DNA of 64,000 nt from Thiohalomonas denitrificans (GCF_016841685.1 NZ_JAENYR010000001.1:4591-68590); one strand, 5' to 3'. Counted from the first letter of the stretch, positions 21,714 through 31,795 are shown. Notes: generated from the letters alone by a model not told the origin. Numbers and translations: made by a program.

Positions 21714-22649
21714 ATGGAGATTTTTACGCAGACCAAAGTCGACTTCATGCGGTCATGGAAGGGGGCTGTCGCCCTCTCCCTCGTCCTCATTGTGGTCGCG
21801 TTGGGCTCCCTGCTGGTGCGAGGGCTGAACTTCGGGATCGACTTCACCGGCGGTACCCTGCTCGAGGTCAGCTATGAGCAGCCGGCGGAGTTGTCGTCGA
21901 TCCGTAGCACCCTGGTAGAGGCCGGTTACGAAGGGGCCGTGGTCCAGCATGTCGGCACCTCCCGTGACGTCCTCATTCGGCTGGCGCCGCGCGAGGGGGT
22001 TAGCACCGCGCAGCTCAGCGAGAGGGTCATGGCCGCGCTGCGCGCCTCCGATGATCAGCTGCAGATGCGTCGTCAGGAATTCGTTGGTCCACAGGTAGGG
22101 GACGAGCTGGTGGAGCGGGGTGGTCTGGCCCTTCTCTACGCGCTGCTCGGGATCCTCGTGTATGTGGCACTGCGGTTTGAGAAACGCTTCGCCGTCGGTT
22201 CCGTTGCGGCACTGGTGCATGATGTGATTCTGACGCTCGGCTTCTTCTCGTTGCTGCAGCTGGAGTTCGATCTGACCATCATGGCGGCCATTCTGGCGGT
22301 GATCGGCTACTCCCTGAACGATACCATCGTCGTATTCGATCGTATCCGTGAGAACTTCCGCAAGATGCGCAAGGGGAGTTCGGCCGACGTGGTGAACGCA
22401 TCGCTGAACCAGACCCTGTCGCGGACGGTACTCACCTCCGGTACCACAGCATTGGTGCTACTGGCGCTGTTTTTCCTGGGGGGTGAATTGATCCACGGAT
22501 TCGCCACCGCCCTGCTGGTCGGCGTCCTGGTCGGTACCTACTCCTCAATCTACATCGCCAGCCCCGTCCTGCTGGCCCTGGGAGTCTCTCGCGAAGATCT
22601 GCTGCCGGTGGAAAAAGAGGGAGCGGAACAGGAAGAGCCGCTGCCGTAG
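21714..22649 (+). CDS. secF: Protein translocase subunit SecF
   Basis: 311 residues. TM1 (GAVALSLVLIVVALGSLLVRG) is followed by GIDFTGGTLLEV, a periplasmic domain, and a five-TM C-terminal bundle with VIGYSLNDTIVVFDRIREN, the matching signature to that of SecD. The Shine-Dalgarno GAGGAG precedes the ATG. It ends the queA-tgt-yajC-secDF group. A REP cluster fills the gap to the convergent suhB gene. Confidence 0.98.
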   Translation: MEIFTQTKVDFMRSWKGAVALSLVLIVVALGSLLVRGLNFGIDFTGGTLLEVSYEQPAELSSIRSTLVEAGYEGAVVQHVGTSRDVLIRLAPREGVSTAQLSERVMAALRASDDQLQMRRQEFVGPQVGDELVERGGLALLYALLGILVYVALRFEKRFAVGSVAALVHDVILTLGFFSLLQLEFDLTIMAAILAVIGYSLNDTIVVFDRIRENFRKMRKGSSADVVNASLNQTLSRTVLTSGTTALVLLALFFLGGELIHGFATALLVGVLVGTYSSIYIASPVLLALGVSREDLLPVEKEGAEQEEPLP

Positions 22650-22672
22650 CGGATCTGCTTTCTTTGTTACTC

Positions 22673-22826
22673 GGTGGGAGGGCCCCCCGGCGCGATGATC
22701 GACCTGGCGTCAATCGCCGCGGGGGCGCGCCTCCTACCGGGATCGGCGTTCGCTCTTTGCTTGGGTAGGAGGGCCGCCCTTGGCACGGTTAAATTGACAA
22801 TCGCCGCGGGGGCGCGCCTCCTACGG
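22673..22826. repeat. REP cluster (four alternating units)
   Basis: Four palindromic units of the GTAGGAGG..GCGCGAT kind alternate in orientation at 22673-22698, 22712-22738, 22763-22792 and 22799-22826. The second and fourth share an identical 26 bp block (AATCGCCGCGGGGGCGCGCC then TCCTAC). They fill the gap between convergent secF and suhB. Such clusters can protect transcript 3' ends or bind gyrase in other species. Confidence 0.85.
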
Positions 22827-22827
22827 G

Positions 22828-23628
22828 CTATCGGCGCGCTTCTTCCGGAAGCTGGGGGCGAATCTTGCGCAGAATGACCGGATGGAGTTTGATATTGCCT
22901 GCGATCACATTACCGCTCTCCAGGTAATTGTCGCCACCGGCGAAGTCAGTGATCACGCCGCCAGCCTCCTGGATGAGCAGTGCGCCGGCAGCTATATCCC
23001 AAGGCGAAAGCCTAAACTCCCAGAACCCGTCCAGGCGGCCGGCGGCGACGTAGGCCAGGTCCAGGGCGGCAGAACCCGCTCGTCGGATATCTGCTACTTC
23101 GCCGAACAGGATTTTGAAGGTGTTCAGATAAGTTTCGAGATGATGCTTCTGGCGGAACGGGAAGCCGGTGCCAAGCAGGGCGCCGTCCAGGTGCCGGCGC
23201 TGGGCGACGCGCATGCGGCGTCCATTCAGCTGCGCACCGGAGCCCCGGCTGGCCGTGTACAACTCCTGGGAGATCGGGTTGTAGACCACCGCCTGTTCGG
23301 TGCGGCCCCTGTGCTGGACCGCGATAGAGACAGCAAATTGGGGGAAGCCGTGCAGGAAGTTGGTGGTGCCGTCCAGTGGGTCGATAATCCACTGGTACTC
23401 CGCCTTGCCTTTCTGGACACCGCTCTCCTCGGCGAGGATGGCGTGATCCGGGTAGGCCTTGCGAATGACCTGGATGATCTCCTGTTCGGCAACGCGGTCC
23501 ACCTCGGTGACGAAGTCGTTGGGTGCCTTGCTCTCGATCGTGAGCCGATCCACATGTTCGGCCGAGCGGGCGATGAAGTTGCCGGCCTGCCGTGCAGCGC
23601 GCACGGCAATGTTGAGCATGGGATGCAT
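22828..23628 (-). CDS. suhB: Inositol-1-monophosphatase family protein SuhB
   Basis: 266 residues with start MHPMLNIAVRAARQAGNFIA as in SuhB. Metal and substrate motifs are present: AILAEESG (63-70), IDPLDGTTNFLHGFPQFAVS (near 82-101) and SPWDIAAGALLIQEAGG (near 208-224). In Enterobacteria SuhB also acts in ribosomal RNA antitermination. It is divergent from trmJ, the same suhB/trmJ arrangement as in other gammaproteobacteria. Confidence 0.97.
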   Translation of the reverse strand: MHPMLNIAVRAARQAGNFIARSAEHVDRLTIESKAPNDFVTEVDRVAEQEIIQVIRKAYPDHAILAEESGVQKGKAEYQWIIDPLDGTTNFLHGFPQFAVSIAVQHRGRTEQAVVYNPISQELYTASRGSGAQLNGRRMRVAQRRHLDGALLGTGFPFRQKHHLETYLNTFKILFGEVADIRRAGSAALDLAYVAAGRLDGFWEFRLSPWDIAAGALLIQEAGGVITDFAGGDNYLESGNVIAGNIKLHPVILRKIRPQLPEEARR

Positions 23629-23813
23629 GGGAAAATCTCCAGGTTTTAAAGAACGTTACGCGCGTGCCCCGTAGACGACAGCATCGTCGCATCGGGTTAG
23701 CCGGACATTTTAACAGCCACGGGCAGAGAAGTTGAGTCTTTGATGAGGGCTGTCTCCAAAAAACTTGAGTAAAAGCGTTGACTTGTTCTTGCCAAACGGT
23801 AACTTCCTCGGCC

Positions 23814-24530
23814 ATGAAATTTCCCAAACTGCGTATTGTGATGGTCGGGACCAGCCACCCCGGAAATATCGGCGCGGCCGCCCGGGCCATGAAAAACATG
23901 GGAATCGGGCGACTCTATCTGGTTGAGCCCTGCGAATTCCCCAGTCCCGAAGCGAGCGCCCGTGCCTCCGGCGCGGACGATGTCCTGGCGAGCGCGACGC
24001 TCTGCGACGCCCTGGATGAAGCCTTGACCGGTTGCTCCCTGGTGTTCGGGGCCAGCGCCCGACTGCGAAATATCCCCTGGCCCCAGTTGGACCCTCGCCA
24101 GTGCGGCGAGAAGGCGGTAGCCCATCCGGGCGAGGTGGCGATTGTGTTCGGACGGGAGCACTCGGGGTTGAGCAATGAGGAGTTGGAGCGCTGCAATTAC
24201 CTGGTCCACATCCCGACCGACAGGGCGTTCAGTTCGCTGAACGTAGCGGCCGCCATTCAGGTCGTCAGCTACGAGGTGATGATGGCATCGGGCCCGGCTC
24301 CAGCGCAGGCTGCACAGCGGGATGAAGCCGCTTCGGCGGAGGATGTGGAGCGACTTTACCTTCATCTCCAGGAGACGTTGATCGAGCTGGACTTTCTCGA
24401 TCCGGATCACCCCCGCAAGCTCATGCGCCGTCTGCGGCGCCTGTTCAACCGGAGTTCCCTGGAAGCCACTGAGGTCAATATCCTCAGGGGCATCCTTACG
24501 GCGGCCCAGAAGGCGGCTCGCTCCGACTAG
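23814..24530 (+). CDS. trmJ: tRNA (cytidine/uridine-2'-O-)-methyltransferase TrmJ
   Basis: 238 residues from ATG 23814 (MKFPKLRIVMVGTSHPGNIG); the frame is open 12 codons upstream but homologues begin here. The SPOUT fold is shown by HPGNIGAAARAMKNMGIGRL, VFGREHSGLSNEELERC and the knot segment IPTDRAFSSLNVAAAIQVVSYE. It methylates position 32 in the anticodon loop of several tRNAs. The C-terminal part (DFLDPDHPRKLMRRLRRLFNRS) is typical of gammaproteobacterial TrmJ. Confidence 0.96.
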   Translation: MKFPKLRIVMVGTSHPGNIGAAARAMKNMGIGRLYLVEPCEFPSPEASARASGADDVLASATLCDALDEALTGCSLVFGASARLRNIPWPQLDPRQCGEKAVAHPGEVAIVFGREHSGLSNEELERCNYLVHIPTDRAFSSLNVAAAIQVVSYEVMMASGPAPAQAAQRDEAASAEDVERLYLHLQETLIELDFLDPDHPRKLMRRLRRLFNRSSLEATEVNILRGILTAAQKAARSD

Positions 24531-24623
24531 CAGCCTGGGACGGCTTGAATTCCCCTGTTCCGCCCTCAAGTTGTATGCCAGAATATGGCCTATCAGAAAT
24601 GTCAGGAATTAAACGGTAACTGA

Positions 24624-25436
24624 ATGTTCAAAAGGCTGCGAGAGGATATCGATTGCGTCTTTGAGCGCGATCCGGCGGCCCGAAACGTCTTCGAGATCGT
24701 CACCACCTATCCAGGCATTCACGCCATCATCCTGCATCGGATGAGTCATACGCTGTGGAATCGCGGATGGAAATGGCTGGCACGAATGGTATCGGTGTTC
24801 TCCCGCTGGCTGACCGGAATCGAGATCCATCCCGGAGCCACTATCGGTCGCCGCTTCTTCATCGACCACGGGATGGGCGTGGTGATCGGCGAGACGGCGG
24901 TTATCGGTGATGACTGCACGCTTTATCACGGCGTCACCCTGGGCGGCACGAGTTGGGACAAGGGTAAGCGCCACCCCACTCTCGGCAATGACGTAGTGGT
25001 AGGCGCGGGGGCCAAAGTGCTGGGACCGATTACGGTCAAAGACGGCGGGCGCATCGGCTCCAATGCGGTGGTCGTCAAGGATGTTCCGGCGGGGGCGACC
25101 ATGGTCGGCATCCCTGGCCGGGTGGTGCAGCGCAAGCGCAGCGACAAGGACCATCAGCGCGCCGCCATCGCTAAAAAGATCGGCTTCGATGCCTACGGCA
25201 CTGCCGAGGATATGCCCGACCCGGTGGCCAACGCTATCGATTGCATGCTCGACCATATCCATGCCATGGACAGCAAAATGGACGAGATGTGCCAGGCGAT
25301 GCGCAGTATGGGTGCGGAACTCCCTGAAAAGGAGTTGCCGGAATTGAAGAGCTGCGAGATCGGGAACGGCAAAACCCAGGAGGAGAGTTCTGATGAGCGT
25401 GCCCGGGAGTCCAAAGAGGGCGAAATCAATAGTTGA
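24624..25436 (+). CDS. cysE: Serine O-acetyltransferase
   Basis: 270 residues. An N-terminal helical part ([20 protein letters not shown]) precedes a left-handed beta-helix with [29 protein letters not shown] and [20 protein letters not shown]. It makes O-acetylserine for cysteine synthesis. Its place directly before iscR is meaningful: cysteine is the sulfur donor for the IscS gene downstream. A 70-residue polar C-terminal extension follows the catalytic domain. The stop codon overlaps the iscR promoter region. Confidence 0.97.
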   Translation: MFKRLREDIDCVFERDPAARNVFEIVTTYPGIHAIILHRMSHTLWNRGWKWLARMVSVFSRWLTGIEIHPGATIGRRFFIDHGMGVVIGETAVIGDDCTLYHGVTLGGTSWDKGKRHPTLGNDVVVGAGAKVLGPITVKDGGRIGSNAVVVKDVPAGATMVGIPGRVVQRKRSDKDHQRAAIAKKIGFDAYGTAEDMPDPVANAIDCMLDHIHAMDSKMDEMCQAMRSMGAELPEKELPELKSCEIGNGKTQEESSDERARESKEGEINS

Positions 25437-25461
25437 CTAAAATGCTAGGTATTGCTAATTT
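25428..25461 (+). promoter_or_regulatory. iscR promoter with type 1 IscR-like site
   Basis: A TTGACT -35 (25433-25438), 17 bp spacer and TAATTT -10 (25456-25461) make a sigma70-type promoter. The block ATAGTTGACTAAAATGC overlapping the -35 resembles the first half of type 1 [2Fe-2S]-IscR sites (ATASYYGACT..), as at E. coli iscR. Feedback repression by IscR is therefore likely. The second half of the site is less well matched. Confidence 0.65.
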
Positions 25462-25505
25462 AGGTGGCAATTGTCGTTAAACACGATATCTGGGGATCAA
25501 AGGTA

Positions 25506-25982
25506 ATGAGACTGACGACCAAAGGCCGCTACGCGGTGACCGCGATGCTGGATCTCGCACTGCACTACACCAACGGTCCGATTACGCTCGCGGACATTTC
25601 CAAGCGCCAGGGTATTTCGCTGTCCTACCTTGAACAGCTCTTTTCCCGACTGCGCAAAAACGGCCTCGTGGATAGTGCCCGCGGTCCAGGTGGCGGCTAT
25701 AAGCTCAGCCGTCCCGCCGGCGAAGTTTGCGTCGCCGACGTGATTACCGCCGTCGATGAAAAAGTCGACGCCATGCGCTGTGGCGGGAAGGGTGATTGTC
25801 AGGACGGCGGGTCGTGCCTTACCCATGAACTTTGGTGCGAGCTGAGTAACCAGATTTACGACTTCCTTAAAAGCATCACCCTGGGCGACCTGGTGGAGCG
25901 CAAGGAGGTCCGCAATGTGGCGGCCCGTCAGGACCGGCACTCGCAGATCATCGAAGAGAAGAAACAGCCTCAATATAACTAG
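25506..25982 (+). CDS. iscR: Iron-sulfur cluster regulator IscR (Rrf2 family)
   Basis: 158 residues from ATG 25506 ([20 protein letters not shown]); 14 codons upstream are open but lie in the promoter. It has a winged helix with [31 protein letters not shown] and three cluster-ligand cysteines, C-x5-C-x5-C in [14 protein letters not shown], near residues 92-104. It senses [2Fe-2S] status and represses the isc operon. A cysteine desulfurase gene starts 10 bp after its stop. Confidence 0.97.
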   Translation: MRLTTKGRYAVTAMLDLALHYTNGPITLADISKRQGISLSYLEQLFSRLRKNGLVDSARGPGGGYKLSRPAGEVCVADVITAVDEKVDAMRCGGKGDCQDGGSCLTHELWCELSNQIYDFLKSITLGDLVERKEVRNVAARQDRHSQIIEEKKQPQYN

Positions 25983-25992
25983 GGATGATCCG

Positions 25993-27135
25993 GTGTCAGC
26001 CTATCTCGACCACAATGCCACGACCCCGCTGGATGAGCGGGTGCTCGAGGCGATGCTCCCGCACTTTCGGGACGGTTTTGGCAACGCTTCCAGCACGCAC
26101 GCTTTCGGGCGTTCGGCGCTCACCGCACTGGACACTGCTCGGGAGCAGTTGGCCGAGCTGGTCGGTGCGCATCCCTCCCAAGTGGTATTCACGAACGGCG
26201 GTACAGAGGCTAACAATGCGGCCCTTAAAGGAGCCGCGTTTCGCCGGGTGCCGGGTGGCATGGCCATCAGTGCGGTAGAACACGCCTCGGTGCGGGAACC
26301 GGTGGAGGCCTTGGCACGCCATGGCTGGCGGCACGAACGGCTGCCCGTGGACAGTGAGGGGCGCGTTGAAACGGAGGCGGTAAGCCGCAGCAGCGCAGCT
26401 ATCGTTTCGGTGATGTGGGCCAACAACGAGACCGGTGTCTTGCAGGACATTTCGGCGCTGGCCGAGGCTGCACGGGATCGGGGTGCATTGCTGCACACCG
26501 ATGCGGTGCAGGCCGCCGGCAAGGTGCCCATCGATTTTACCGCAGCGGGCGCACACCTGATGAGCGTGTCCGCCCACAAGCTCTACGGTCCGAAGGGTAT
26601 CGGCGCACTGATCGTGGATAAGGCGGTCGATATCGAGCCGCTCGTGCATGGTGGTGGTCAGGAACGAGGTCGTCGGGGCGGGACCGAGAATGTTGCCGCG
26701 ATTGCCGGTTTTGGGAAGGCCGCCGAATTGGCTCGCAGCGAGCTGCAGAGCCGCTCTTCCCTATTGGAACAGTTGAGAGAGCGGTTCGAGGCCGGATTGA
26801 GTGAGCGGATGCCCGAAGCGATGGTTTTCGGAGCGGGCGCGAAACGTCTGCCGAATACCAGCTTTTTTGCACTCCCCGGCATTGAGGGCGGCACGCTGGC
26901 GTTGGCGCTCGATCGCCAGGGGCTGGCGCTCTCCAGCGGTTCGGCCTGCGGCAGCCGGCATGATGAACCGAGCCCGGTGTTGGGGGCCATGGCGGTACCT
27001 TCGGATTTGGCAAGTTGCGCGGTGCGGGCGAGTTTCGGCATCGGTAATACGGAAGCGGATGTGGACGCCCTGGTGGGCGCGTTGGCAGCGGAAGCTGCGC
27101 TGTTGCGGAAGATGGCAGGCAGCGCCTGGGCATGA
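25993..27135 (+). CDS. Second cysteine desulfurase (NifS/IscS-type) in isc operon
   Basis: 380 residues from GTG 25993 (VSAYLDHNATTPLDERVLEA), preceded by AGGGAT; the frame is open upstream into iscR. The PLP lysine lies in MSVSAHKLYGPKG (K196) and the catalytic cysteine in SSGSACGSRHDEPSPVL (C319). It is clearly a type I PLP cysteine desulfurase, but it differs strongly from the following IscS. It has GSACGSR in place of GSACTSS and a shorter C-terminus, lacking the IscS tail that contacts IscU. It may serve a different acceptor such as tRNA thiolation or molybdenum cofactor, or be a backup. Confidence 0.9.
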   Translation: MSAYLDHNATTPLDERVLEAMLPHFRDGFGNASSTHAFGRSALTALDTAREQLAELVGAHPSQVVFTNGGTEANNAALKGAAFRRVPGGMAISAVEHASVREPVEALARHGWRHERLPVDSEGRVETEAVSRSSAAIVSVMWANNETGVLQDISALAEAARDRGALLHTDAVQAAGKVPIDFTAAGAHLMSVSAHKLYGPKGIGALIVDKAVDIEPLVHGGGQERGRRGGTENVAAIAGFGKAAELARSELQSRSSLLEQLRERFEAGLSERMPEAMVFGAGAKRLPNTSFFALPGIEGGTLALALDRQGLALSSGSACGSRHDEPSPVLGAMAVPSDLASCAVRASFGIGNTEADVDALVGALAAEAALLRKMAGSAWA

Positions 27136-27151
27136 GCAAACCGTAATGAAC

Positions 27152-27272
27152 TCACCGCAAGGCGCCAAGGGTTCAGGGGCGTAGAAGGTAGGCTGCTAGC
27201 CGCGGTTTGATGGCAGAGGCTACAGATTAACGGTGTACTGGTTGCTTTGCGCTCTTTGCGTCTTAGCGGTGA
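27152..27272. repeat. GCAAAG-type foldback repeat
   Basis: The left arm TCACCGCAAGGCGCCAAGG (27152-27170) and right arm CTTTGCGCTCTTTGCGTCTT followed by AGCGGTGA (27245-27272) are imperfect inverted copies enclosing about 75 bp. It lies between the two desulfurase genes, with no coding content. Related elements occur before fdx, hisS and der. Confidence 0.7.
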
Positions 27273-27303
27273 ATCATCCGGTTAACTTCGGAGTCGACAG
27301 AAC

Positions 27304-28521
27304 ATGAGCAAACCGATTTATTTCGACTATTCGGCCACCACCCCGGTGGATCCGCGTGTCGCCGACCAGATGTGCAAATACCTGCGGCCCGAAGATAGCC
27401 TCTTCGGCAATCCGGCCTCCCGCTCGCACAAATACGGCTGGGATGCCGAAGAGGCCGTTGAAAAGGCTCGTCGGGATGTGGCGGCACTGCTTAACTGCGA
27501 TCCCAAGGAGATCGTCTGGACCTCCGGTGCGACGGAGTCCGACAACCTGGCGTTGAAAGGTGCGGCACACTTTTATGCCAAGAAGGGCAAGCACATCATC
27601 ACCTCCAAGACCGAGCATAAGGCGGTGCTGGACACCTGCCGGCAGCTCGAAAGGGAAGGTTTCGAGGTCACCTACCTGGATCCCCAGTCGAACGGTCTGA
27701 TCTCGTTGAAGAGTCTCGAAGAGGCCATCCGGGACGACACCATCCTGGTCTCGATCATGCACGTCAACAACGAGATCGGCGTTATTCAGGACATCGCCGC
27801 CATCGGCGAGTTGATGCGGGAACGGAAGATCCTGTTCCACGTCGACGCGGCCCAGAGCGCCGGCAAGGTGCCTATCGATCTCAAGGCCATGAAGGTCGAC
27901 CTGATGTCCTTCTCGGCCCACAAGGTTTACGGCCCCAAGGGGATGGGTGCGCTCTACGTACGCCGCAAGCCGCGTGTGCGCCTCGAGGCGCAGATGCATG
28001 GCGGCGGCCACGAGCGCGGCATGCGTTCGGGGACACTGCCCACCCACCAGATCGTCGGCATGGGCGAGGCGTTTCGCCTGGCTCGCGAGGAGATGGAGAG
28101 CGAAAACCAGCGGATCCGTGCGCTGCGCGATCGGTTGCTCAAGGGCATCGAGGATATCGAAGAGGTCTTTGTTAACGGTGACTTGGAGCACCGGGTTCCG
28201 CATAACCTGAACATCAGTTTCGCCTATGTTGAAGGCGAGTCGCTGATGATGGCGCTATCGGACCTGGCGGTCTCAAGCGGTTCGGCCTGCACCTCGTCCA
28301 GCCTGGAACCTTCCTACGTGCTGCGCGCATTGGGACGCTCCGATGAACTGGCCCACAGCTCCCTTCGGTTCAGTTTCGGCCGCTTCACCACAGAGGCTGA
28401 AATCGATCGGGCTATCGAAATGATCCACGGCAAAATCGCCAAATTGCGCGCGCTGTCGCCGTTGTGGGAGATGTACAAGGAAGGTATTGATCTCGATTCG
28501 GTGCAGTGGAGTGCTCATTGA
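27304..28521 (+). CDS. iscS: Cysteine desulfurase IscS
   Basis: 405 residues. It removes sulfur from cysteine and hands it as a persulfide to IscU and other acceptors. The PLP lysine is K207 ([11 protein letters not shown]) and the catalytic cysteine C329 ([17 protein letters not shown]). The canonical C-terminal tail [19 protein letters not shown], needed in E. coli for IscU binding, is intact. It is the standard housekeeping enzyme of the operon. Confidence 0.98.
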   Translation: MSKPIYFDYSATTPVDPRVADQMCKYLRPEDSLFGNPASRSHKYGWDAEEAVEKARRDVAALLNCDPKEIVWTSGATESDNLALKGAAHFYAKKGKHIITSKTEHKAVLDTCRQLEREGFEVTYLDPQSNGLISLKSLEEAIRDDTILVSIMHVNNEIGVIQDIAAIGELMRERKILFHVDAAQSAGKVPIDLKAMKVDLMSFSAHKVYGPKGMGALYVRRKPRVRLEAQMHGGGHERGMRSGTLPTHQIVGMGEAFRLAREEMESENQRIRALRDRLLKGIEDIEEVFVNGDLEHRVPHNLNISFAYVEGESLMMALSDLAVSSGSACTSSSLEPSYVLRALGRSDELAHSSLRFSFGRFTTEAEIDRAIEMIHGKIAKLRALSPLWEMYKEGIDLDSVQWSAH

Positions 28522-28558
28522 TTTACCATTACCCGCCCTCACCAGAGAGGTACAGACG

Positions 28559-28990
28559 ATGGCATATAGCGACAAGGTAATTGACCATTACGAGAATCCA
28601 CGCAACGTGGGTTCGTTCGAAAAGGACGAAACCGAAGTGGGCACCGGAATGGTAGGCGCACCCGCTTGCGGCGATGTCATGCGTCTGCAGATCAAGGTGA
28701 ACGACGAAGGCGTGATCGAAGACGCCTGTTTCAAGACCTACGGCTGCGGTTCGGCCATCGCCTCCAGCTCACTTGTGACCGAATGGGTGAAGGGTAAATC
28801 CCTGGCGGATGCCCTGACCATTAAAAACAAGGATATCGCTGAAGAGTTGGCCCTGCCACCGGTGAAAATTCACTGTTCGGTTCTGGCTGAGGATGCCATT
28901 CGGGCGGCGATCGACGATTACAAGTCGAAGCGCGGTGAAAAGCCCGGAGCGGACGCATCGAAGGCCGGCGCCGAAGCCAAGAGTGCTTAA
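28559..28990 (+). CDS. iscU: Fe-S cluster scaffold IscU
   Basis: 143 residues from ATG 28559 (MAYSDKVIDHYENPRNVGSF). The cluster ligands are in GAPACGD, YGCGSA and KIHCSVLAED, and LPPVK, the HscA-recognition motif, is present. The family usually ends near residue 128; here an additional Lys/Ala-rich tail (KSKRGEKPGADASKAGAEAK) follows. It is the scaffold on which IscS, Fdx, HscA and HscB assemble and release clusters. A Shine-Dalgarno (AGAGAGG) precedes the start. Confidence 0.98.
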   Translation: MAYSDKVIDHYENPRNVGSFEKDETEVGTGMVGAPACGDVMRLQIKVNDEGVIEDACFKTYGCGSAIASSSLVTEWVKGKSLADALTIKNKDIAEELALPPVKIHCSVLAEDAIRAAIDDYKSKRGEKPGADASKAGAEAKSA

Positions 28991-29002
28991 GAGGCTATTG
29001 AG

Positions 29003-29326
29003 ATGGGAATTACCATGACCGAGGCCGCGGCGGAGCGGGTCAAGACGTTCCTCGCAAATCGTGGCAAGGGCATTGGCCTGAGGCTTGGGGTGAAAACCTC
29101 CGGCTGCTCGGGCATGGCCTATGTGATCGAATTCGCCGATGTCGTCGACGATGACGATGAGATCTTCGAAGGGTATGGGGTGAAGGTGATCGTCGACAAG
29201 AAAAGTCTTGTCTACCTCGACGGCACTGAACTCGACTTTGCCAGAGAGGGACTGAACGAAGGATTTCAGTTCAATAACCCCAATGTGAAGGACGCCTGCG
29301 GCTGCGGCGAAAGCTTCAACATCTAA
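29003..29326 (+). CDS. iscA: A-type iron-sulfur carrier IscA
   Basis: 107 residues with the three conserved cysteines in [14 protein letters not shown] and DACGCGESF. It carries clusters or iron from the scaffold to target proteins. ATG 29003 gives [13 protein letters not shown], matching IscA proteins; a second ATG at 29015 is also possible. It lies 12 bp after iscU and 11 bp before hscB. Confidence 0.97.
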   Translation: MGITMTEAAAERVKTFLANRGKGIGLRLGVKTSGCSGMAYVIEFADVVDDDDEIFEGYGVKVIVDKKSLVYLDGTELDFAREGLNEGFQFNNPNVKDACGCGESFNI

Positions 29327-29337
29327 AGTTGACTCCA

Positions 29338-29883
29338 ATGCAGACGAACCTCTCCAAAAACTACTTCGAGCTGTTCGACCTGCCCGTGAACTTTCAGGTG
29401 GATACCGAGGCGCTCGCACTTCGCTATCGGGAGCTGCAACGCACGACCCATCCGGATCGTTTCGCCAATGCCTCTGAACAGGAGCGGCGACTGGCGATAC
29501 AGCAGGCCGCTCATGTGAATGAAGCCTATCGGACGCTGAAAGACCCCATGGCTCGGGCTCGCTATCTGCTCGAGCTGCGGGGCGCCCCGATTGATGAAAC
29601 CGACACGTCGATGGACCCGGGCTTCCTCATGGAACAGATGGAGTTGCGGGAGTCACTGGAAGCTGTCCGCGGCAGTGACGAACCGTTTGACACGCTGGAA
29701 CGTATCCGTAGCGATATCGAACAAAGGGAACGGGCCCTGGTCGAAGACCTGGGGGTCGCCCTTGGCCATGGCGAAGGCGATGTCCTTGAGAGGGCCAAGG
29801 ATTCTGTCCGCAAACTCCAGTTCATGCGTCGACTCCTCAGTGAAACCGAGGAGCTCGAAGAGGCGCTGACTCACGAGCTCTGA
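29338..29883 (+). CDS. hscB: Co-chaperone HscB
   Basis: 181 residues from ATG 29338 (MQTNLSKNYFELFDLPVNF); a TTG nine bases upstream is less likely. The N-terminal J domain has the HPD tripeptide (TTHPDRF, near 40-42). The C-terminal three-helix part (LMEQMELRESLE.. to the LMRRLLSETEEL-like end) binds IscU. It targets IscU to the HscA chaperone and stimulates its ATPase. Confidence 0.96.
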   Translation: MQTNLSKNYFELFDLPVNFQVDTEALALRYRELQRTTHPDRFANASEQERRLAIQQAAHVNEAYRTLKDPMARARYLLELRGAPIDETDTSMDPGFLMEQMELRESLEAVRGSDEPFDTLERIRSDIEQRERALVEDLGVALGHGEGDVLERAKDSVRKLQFMRRLLSETEELEEALTHEL

Positions 29884-29898
29884 AACGACCGAGTACAT

Positions 29899-31779
29899 AT
29901 GGCACTACTGCAGATCAGTGAACCCGGACAATCCGACGCCCCTCACCAACACCGGTTGGCGGCGGGCATTGATCTGGGCACCACCAATTCCCTGGTGGCG
30001 ACCGTACGTTCCGGCATGGCCGAGACCCTGCCGGATGAACAGGGCAATCATCTATTGCCTTCCGTAGTACGTTACCTGGAGGGTGGCGAAACCGTAGTGG
30101 GAGAGGTCGCCAAGGGACAGGCCGCGCTCGATCCGCTCAATACCGTAGCCTCGGTAAAGCGCTTCATGGGGCGAGGCGTTGCGGATGTGAAGAGCCTGGG
30201 GTCACGTCTGCCCTATGAGTTCGTGGAGAGCGAAGCCTCTGCCATGCCACGCCTGCGAACCGCGGGTGGCGATGTGAGTCCGGTGGAGGTCTCCGCGCAG
30301 ATCCTGAAGACGCTGCGCGAACGGGCGGAAAAGTCCCTGGGGGGCGACCTGACCGGGGTGGTGATTACCGTCCCCGCCTACTTTGATGACGCCCAGCGTC
30401 AGGCCTCCAAGGATGCCGCGAAGTTGGCGGGTCTCAATGTGCTGCGGCTGCTGAGTGAGCCGACCGCCGCCGCGGTCGCGTATGGCCTGGACCGCGGCTC
30501 GGAAGGGGTTATCGGCGTCTATGACCTGGGCGGCGGCACCTTTGATATCTCCATTTTGCGGCTCAACAAAGGCGTTTTCGAAGTCCTGGCCACCGCCGGT
30601 GACTCCGCTCTGGGCGGGGACGACATGGATCGGCTGGTTGCGGAATGGATCATGAAACAGGCCGGCATTGCCGATGACGCCGATCACAAGCAGCTGCGCC
30701 GCCTGATGCGCGATGCGTGCGCCGCCAAGGAAACGCTGACCCAAAACGAAACGGCCGGGATCAGGCTGGAGCTTGCGGACGGCACCCACTGGGAAGGACA
30801 ACTGGACCGCGGGCAGTTCAACAAGATCATCGATCCGCTGGTCCGTAAGACCCTGGCCCCATGCCGTCGCGCACTGCGTGATGCAGGTGTCGGACCCGAA
30901 GAGATTAAAGGTGTGGTCATGGTCGGCGGCTCCACCCGCGTGCCGCGTGTGCGTGAAAAGGTCGGCGAATTCTTCAATACCGAGCCCTTGGTGGACATCG
31001 ACCCGGACCGGGTCGTTGCGATCGGGGCCGCAATGCAGGCCGATGTGCTCGCCGGCAACAAGCCGGATGATGAAATGCTGTTGCTCGACGTCACACCGCT
31101 TTCGCTGGGCCTGGAAACCATGGGCGGCTTGGTAGAGAAGGTCATCCCGCGGAACACCACGATTCCCGTGGCTCGCGCCCAGGACTTTACTACCTACAAG
31201 GATGGTCAGACCGCCATGGCGGTTCACGTGGTGCAGGGGGAGCGTGAACTGGTTTCCGACTGCCGTTCCCTGGCCCGCTTTGAGCTTCGGGGGATTCCGC
31301 CGCTGGCGGCGGGAGCGGCCCGTATTCGCGTCACCTTTCAGGTGGACGCCGACGGTCTGCTTTCGGTCACGGCCCGGGAGCAGACCACCGGACTGGAATC
31401 GAGCATACAGGTGAAGCCGTCGTACGGCCTGACCGACTCGGAAATCGAAGAGATGCTGCGTGATTCCATGGACCACGCCCGTGAGGATATGGATGCCCGT
31501 AACCTGCGCGAACAGCAGGTGGAGGCGGAGCGTATCCTCGAGGCGCTGGAGCACGCCCTAGAGGTGGACGGTGAACGCCTGCTCTCCAGCGGGGAGCGTG
31601 AGGCTCTGGAGCGGAGCATGGACGTCGTTCGGGAGACCATCGGTGAAAACGATTATTCTCTGCTCAAACGCCGGACCGACGAGCTTAACCGACTTTCCGT
31701 GGAGTTCGCCGCCCGCCGGATGAACGCCTCAATCCAGGAGGCGCTGTCCGGTCAGAGCGTGGACGAGTTCGAGAAGTAG
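29899..31779 (+). CDS. hscA: Fe-S assembly chaperone HscA (Hsp70 family)
   Basis: 626 residues. The Hsp70 ATPase domain shows [50 protein letters not shown] and [17 protein letters not shown]. The substrate-binding domain follows from [20 protein letters not shown]. HscA, with HscB, uses ATP to help IscU release its cluster through the LPPVK motif. It starts 15 bp after hscB. Confidence 0.98.
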   Translation: MALLQISEPGQSDAPHQHRLAAGIDLGTTNSLVATVRSGMAETLPDEQGNHLLPSVVRYLEGGETVVGEVAKGQAALDPLNTVASVKRFMGRGVADVKSLGSRLPYEFVESEASAMPRLRTAGGDVSPVEVSAQILKTLRERAEKSLGGDLTGVVITVPAYFDDAQRQASKDAAKLAGLNVLRLLSEPTAAAVAYGLDRGSEGVIGVYDLGGGTFDISILRLNKGVFEVLATAGDSALGGDDMDRLVAEWIMKQAGIADDADHKQLRRLMRDACAAKETLTQNETAGIRLELADGTHWEGQLDRGQFNKIIDPLVRKTLAPCRRALRDAGVGPEEIKGVVMVGGSTRVPRVREKVGEFFNTEPLVDIDPDRVVAIGAAMQADVLAGNKPDDEMLLLDVTPLSLGLETMGGLVEKVIPRNTTIPVARAQDFTTYKDGQTAMAVHVVQGERELVSDCRSLARFELRGIPPLAAGAARIRVTFQVDADGLLSVTAREQTTGLESSIQVKPSYGLTDSEIEEMLRDSMDHAREDMDARNLREQQVEAERILEALEHALEVDGERLLSSGEREALERSMDVVRETIGENDYSLLKRRTDELNRLSVEFAARRMNASIQEALSGQSVDEFEK

Positions 31780-31795
31780 AGCCGTTTATTTTCTT

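Noticed and set aside
22674-22877. 67-codon frame after secF
   Set aside because: It is made of REP units and runs into the 3' end of suhB; not a gene.
30202-31554. Minus-strand 450-codon frame opposite hscA
   Set aside because: HscA is complete on the plus strand; the antisense frame lacks any recognisable domain or start signal.
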